From contig JAEEUS010000020.1 in the NCBI GenBank assembly GCA_016290615.1, positions 1 through 33,797 of the forward strand: 33,797 bases of DNA. The letters run 5' to 3'. Of the stretch, positions 32,241-33,797 are shown one piece after another. This DNA is from Lachnospiraceae bacterium. Its GTDB lineage: Bacteria > Bacillota > Clostridia > Lachnospirales > Lachnospiraceae. Within the stretch, counting starts at the first letter, position 1; each line of letters begins with the position of its first letter. The notes below the pieces were generated by a model. It did not search any database and had not been told where the DNA came from. It saw nothing but the letters and a program-made list of their open reading frames with translations. Both the position numbers and the translations under genes were made by a program.

Positions 32241-33524
32241 GTGAAAGTACTTATTGTTGGTGGCGGCGGCAGAGAGCATGCCATAGCCGTGAGCATGAAA
32301 AAGAGCAAGAGAGTTGACAAGTTATACTGTGTACCCGGAAATGCAGGAATAGCACAGATAGCTGAGTGCGAACCTTCCATAGGAGTTATGGAGTTTGACA
32401 AGATCGTATCCTATGCAAAGAAGATACAGCCTGATCTGATATTTGTCGCACCCGATGATCCGCTCGTGGGGGGACTTGTAGACGTACTTGAAGCTGAAGG
32501 ATTCAGAACCTTCGGACCTAAAAAGAATGCTGCGATCCTTGAGGGAAGCAAGGCGTTTTCCAAGGATCTTATGAAAAAATACAATATTCCGACAGCTGCT
32601 TACGAGACATTTGATGATGCCGATAAGGCAATCGAGTATCTTGAAAGCGCACAGATGCCCATAGTACTTAAGGCAGACGGACTTGCACTCGGCAAGGGTG
32701 TTCTTATCTGTAACACACTTGAGGAAGCAAAAGCCGGAGTTAAGGAGATCATGCTTGATAAGCACTTCGGAGATTCCGGAAACAAGATGGTCGTTGAAGA
32801 GTTCATGACGGGAAGAGAGGTCTCAGTTCTGTCATATGTTGACGGAAAGACGATAAAGACAATGACATCTGCTCAGGACCACAAGAGAGCCCTTGACGGC
32901 GATCAGGGTCTTAATACCGGCGGCATGGGTAATTTCTCTCCCAGTCCTTTCTATACAAAGGAAGTTGATGATTTCTGTCAGAAGTATATATATCAGGCAA
33001 CAGTCGATGCGATGGCAGCAGAGGGAAGACCTTTTAAGGGAATCATCTTCTTTGGACTCATGCTTACAGAGAAAGGGCCCAGAGTGCTTGAGTACAATGC
33101 ACGTTTCGGTGATCCCGAGGCACAGGTAGTTCTCTGCAGACAGAAGAATGATATAATGGATGTTGTTGATGCCTGCATAGACGGAACACTTGACAAGATA
33201 GATCTTCAGTTTGAAGACAATGCAGCCGTATGTGTTGTTCTTGCGAGTGAAGGATATCCCGTTTCATATGAAAAAGGCAAGGTTATAAAGGGCCTTGAGA
33301 ACTTTGACGGCAAGGAAGGATACTACTGTTTCCATGCCGGAACAAAGGAAAAAGATGGACAAATAGTGACAAATGGTGGTAGAGTATTAGGCGTGACAGC
33401 TGTTGGCAAGGACCTTAAGGATGCAAGAGAAAAGGCCTATGAAGCTACCAAGTGGGTCACATTTGACAATAAATACATGAGAAGTGATATCGGTAAAGCA
33501 ATAGATGAGGTGGAAAGGAATTAG
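32241..33524 (+). CDS. purD: Phosphoribosylamine-glycine ligase (GAR synthetase)
   Basis: An ATP-grasp enzyme joining glycine to phosphoribosylamine. The 427-residue protein begins KVLIVGGGGREHAIA and has EEFMTGREVSVLSYVDG, NTGGMGNFSPSPF and RVLEYNARFGDPEAQ. The start is GTG at 32241, fixed by a strong AAGGAGG at 32229-32235 and by alignment with the family N-terminus. The usual GPE-x-PL segment reads APDDPLVGGLVD here, a modest variation. It would provide GAR, the substrate of PurN, encoded next to it. Confidence 0.97.
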   Translation: MKVLIVGGGGREHAIAVSMKKSKRVDKLYCVPGNAGIAQIAECEPSIGVMEFDKIVSYAKKIQPDLIFVAPDDPLVGGLVDVLEAEGFRTFGPKKNAAILEGSKAFSKDLMKKYNIPTAAYETFDDADKAIEYLESAQMPIVLKADGLALGKGVLICNTLEEAKAGVKEIMLDKHFGDSGNKMVVEEFMTGREVSVLSYVDGKTIKTMTSAQDHKRALDGDQGLNTGGMGNFSPSPFYTKEVDDFCQKYIYQATVDAMAAEGRPFKGIIFFGLMLTEKGPRVLEYNARFGDPEAQVVLCRQKNDIMDVVDACIDGTLDKIDLQFEDNAAVCVVLASEGYPVSYEKGKVIKGLENFDGKEGYYCFHAGTKEKDGQIVTNGGRVLGVTAVGKDLKDAREKAYEATKWVTFDNKYMRSDIGKAIDEVERN

Positions 33525-33528
33525 AAAT

Positions 33529-33797
33529 ATGAGATTTGGTAAAGCAGTTAAAGGGTTGCTTGCTGCAACGATCATAACGGCTACAGTATATATCGGTGCT
33601 TTTGGCAGTATGGCAGCAGGAACCTGTAAGGTATCTGCAGATGCGGCAAAGATAAGAGAGACTGCAAGCACATCTGCTGATGTAGTAGGAAGTACTGTAA
33701 AGGGAAGCAAGCTCGATGTATTATCATCTACAAAGGACGGCAGCGGCTATACATGGTATAAGGTATATGTTGATGGCAATACGACCGGTTATATCAG
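33529..33797 (+). CDS. Secreted bacterial SH3-domain protein, 5' part (cut by the window end)
   Basis: The frame opens at ATG 33529, four bases after the purD stop, with AAAGGA at 33514-33519, and runs open to the last base (89 full codons). The product starts with a signal peptide (KGLLAATIITATVYIGAFG), then an SH3b-type segment: DAAKIRETASTSADVVGSTV, GSKLDVLSS, YTWYKVYVDGNTTGYI. Such proteins bind peptidoglycan, often with an NlpC/P60 or amidase domain further on, which would lie outside the window. Placing a wall protein right after purD is odd; it may merely share the transcript. Confidence 0.85.
   Translation, partial: MRFGKAVKGLLAATIITATVYIGAFGSMAAGTCKVSADAAKIRETASTSADVVGSTVKGSKLDVLSSTKDGSGYTWYKVYVDGNTTGYI

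Noticed and set aside
33345-33400. Patch of unusual codon use near the end of purD, tested for an internal promoter
   Set aside because: TGGACA and GTGACA occur, but no -10 element lies at a usable distance.
1-33797. CRISPR arrays, insertion sequences, prophage or tRNA/rRNA genes
   Set aside because: No regularly spaced repeats, transposase or integrase motifs, tRNA cloverleaf or rRNA segments were seen by eye on either strand.

Overview
The window looks like chromosome of an anaerobic, low-to-moderate GC Firmicute, most likely a Lachnospiraceae member of the Butyrivibrio/Pseudobutyrivibrio type (genus is an inference). Grounds: a Gram-positive type LexA box at recA, RNase Y, a class III (oxygen-sensitive) ribonucleotide reductase with NrdR boxes, a DUF2130 protein, SH3/NlpC-P60 wall proteins and CapA. 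Almost every gene is on the + strand; the one clear exception is the capA-like gene at 13176-14495. No rRNA, tRNA, CRISPR array, transposon or phage gene was seen, and no gene-free stretch exceeds 300 bases. The two largest gaps, before recA (2281-2508) and before nrdD (23294-23539), both hold recognisable regulatory DNA.

Layout. 1-5837 is a housekeeping block: the end of a chemoreceptor, cinA, SOS-controlled recA, recX and rny. 5947-10948 is a four-gene signalling cluster: a lone receiver, a receiver-GGDEF-EAL protein with a degenerate GGDEF site and intact EAL motifs, a small HPt protein, and a hybrid histidine kinase with two receivers. Together they contain every part of a multistep phosphorelay that could end in c-di-GMP hydrolysis. 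11026-16474 is a cell-surface block: a zinc-ribbon/membrane/C-type-lectin-like protein, an SH3-NlpC/P60 wall hydrolase, a convergent capA-like gene and an acidic lipoprotein. 16476-20407 holds a methyltransferase, an acyl-CoA synthetase, a DUF2130 protein and a small membrane protein. 20532-23293 holds a SulP transporter with a STAS domain and a TPR lipoprotein.

23540-25933 is an anaerobic ribonucleotide reductase carrying a C-terminal glutaredoxin-like domain with a CPNC site, preceded by two NrdR boxes 32 bp apart. From 26019 to the right edge runs an unbroken, tightly packed same-strand series: pyrF, pyrE, a small membrane protein, a 703-residue M29-type metallopeptidase with a large uncharacterised N-terminal half, purE, purM, purN, purD and a secreted SH3 protein cut by the window end. 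No intergenic gap there exceeds 19 bases and no terminator is visible, so pyrimidine and purine synthesis may share a transcript.

The least explained items are the M29-like protein with its small membrane partner inside the nucleotide cluster, the zinc-ribbon/lectin-like membrane protein, and the ribonucleotide reductase-glutaredoxin fusion. All functional calls rest on reading motifs by eye; no database search was run.
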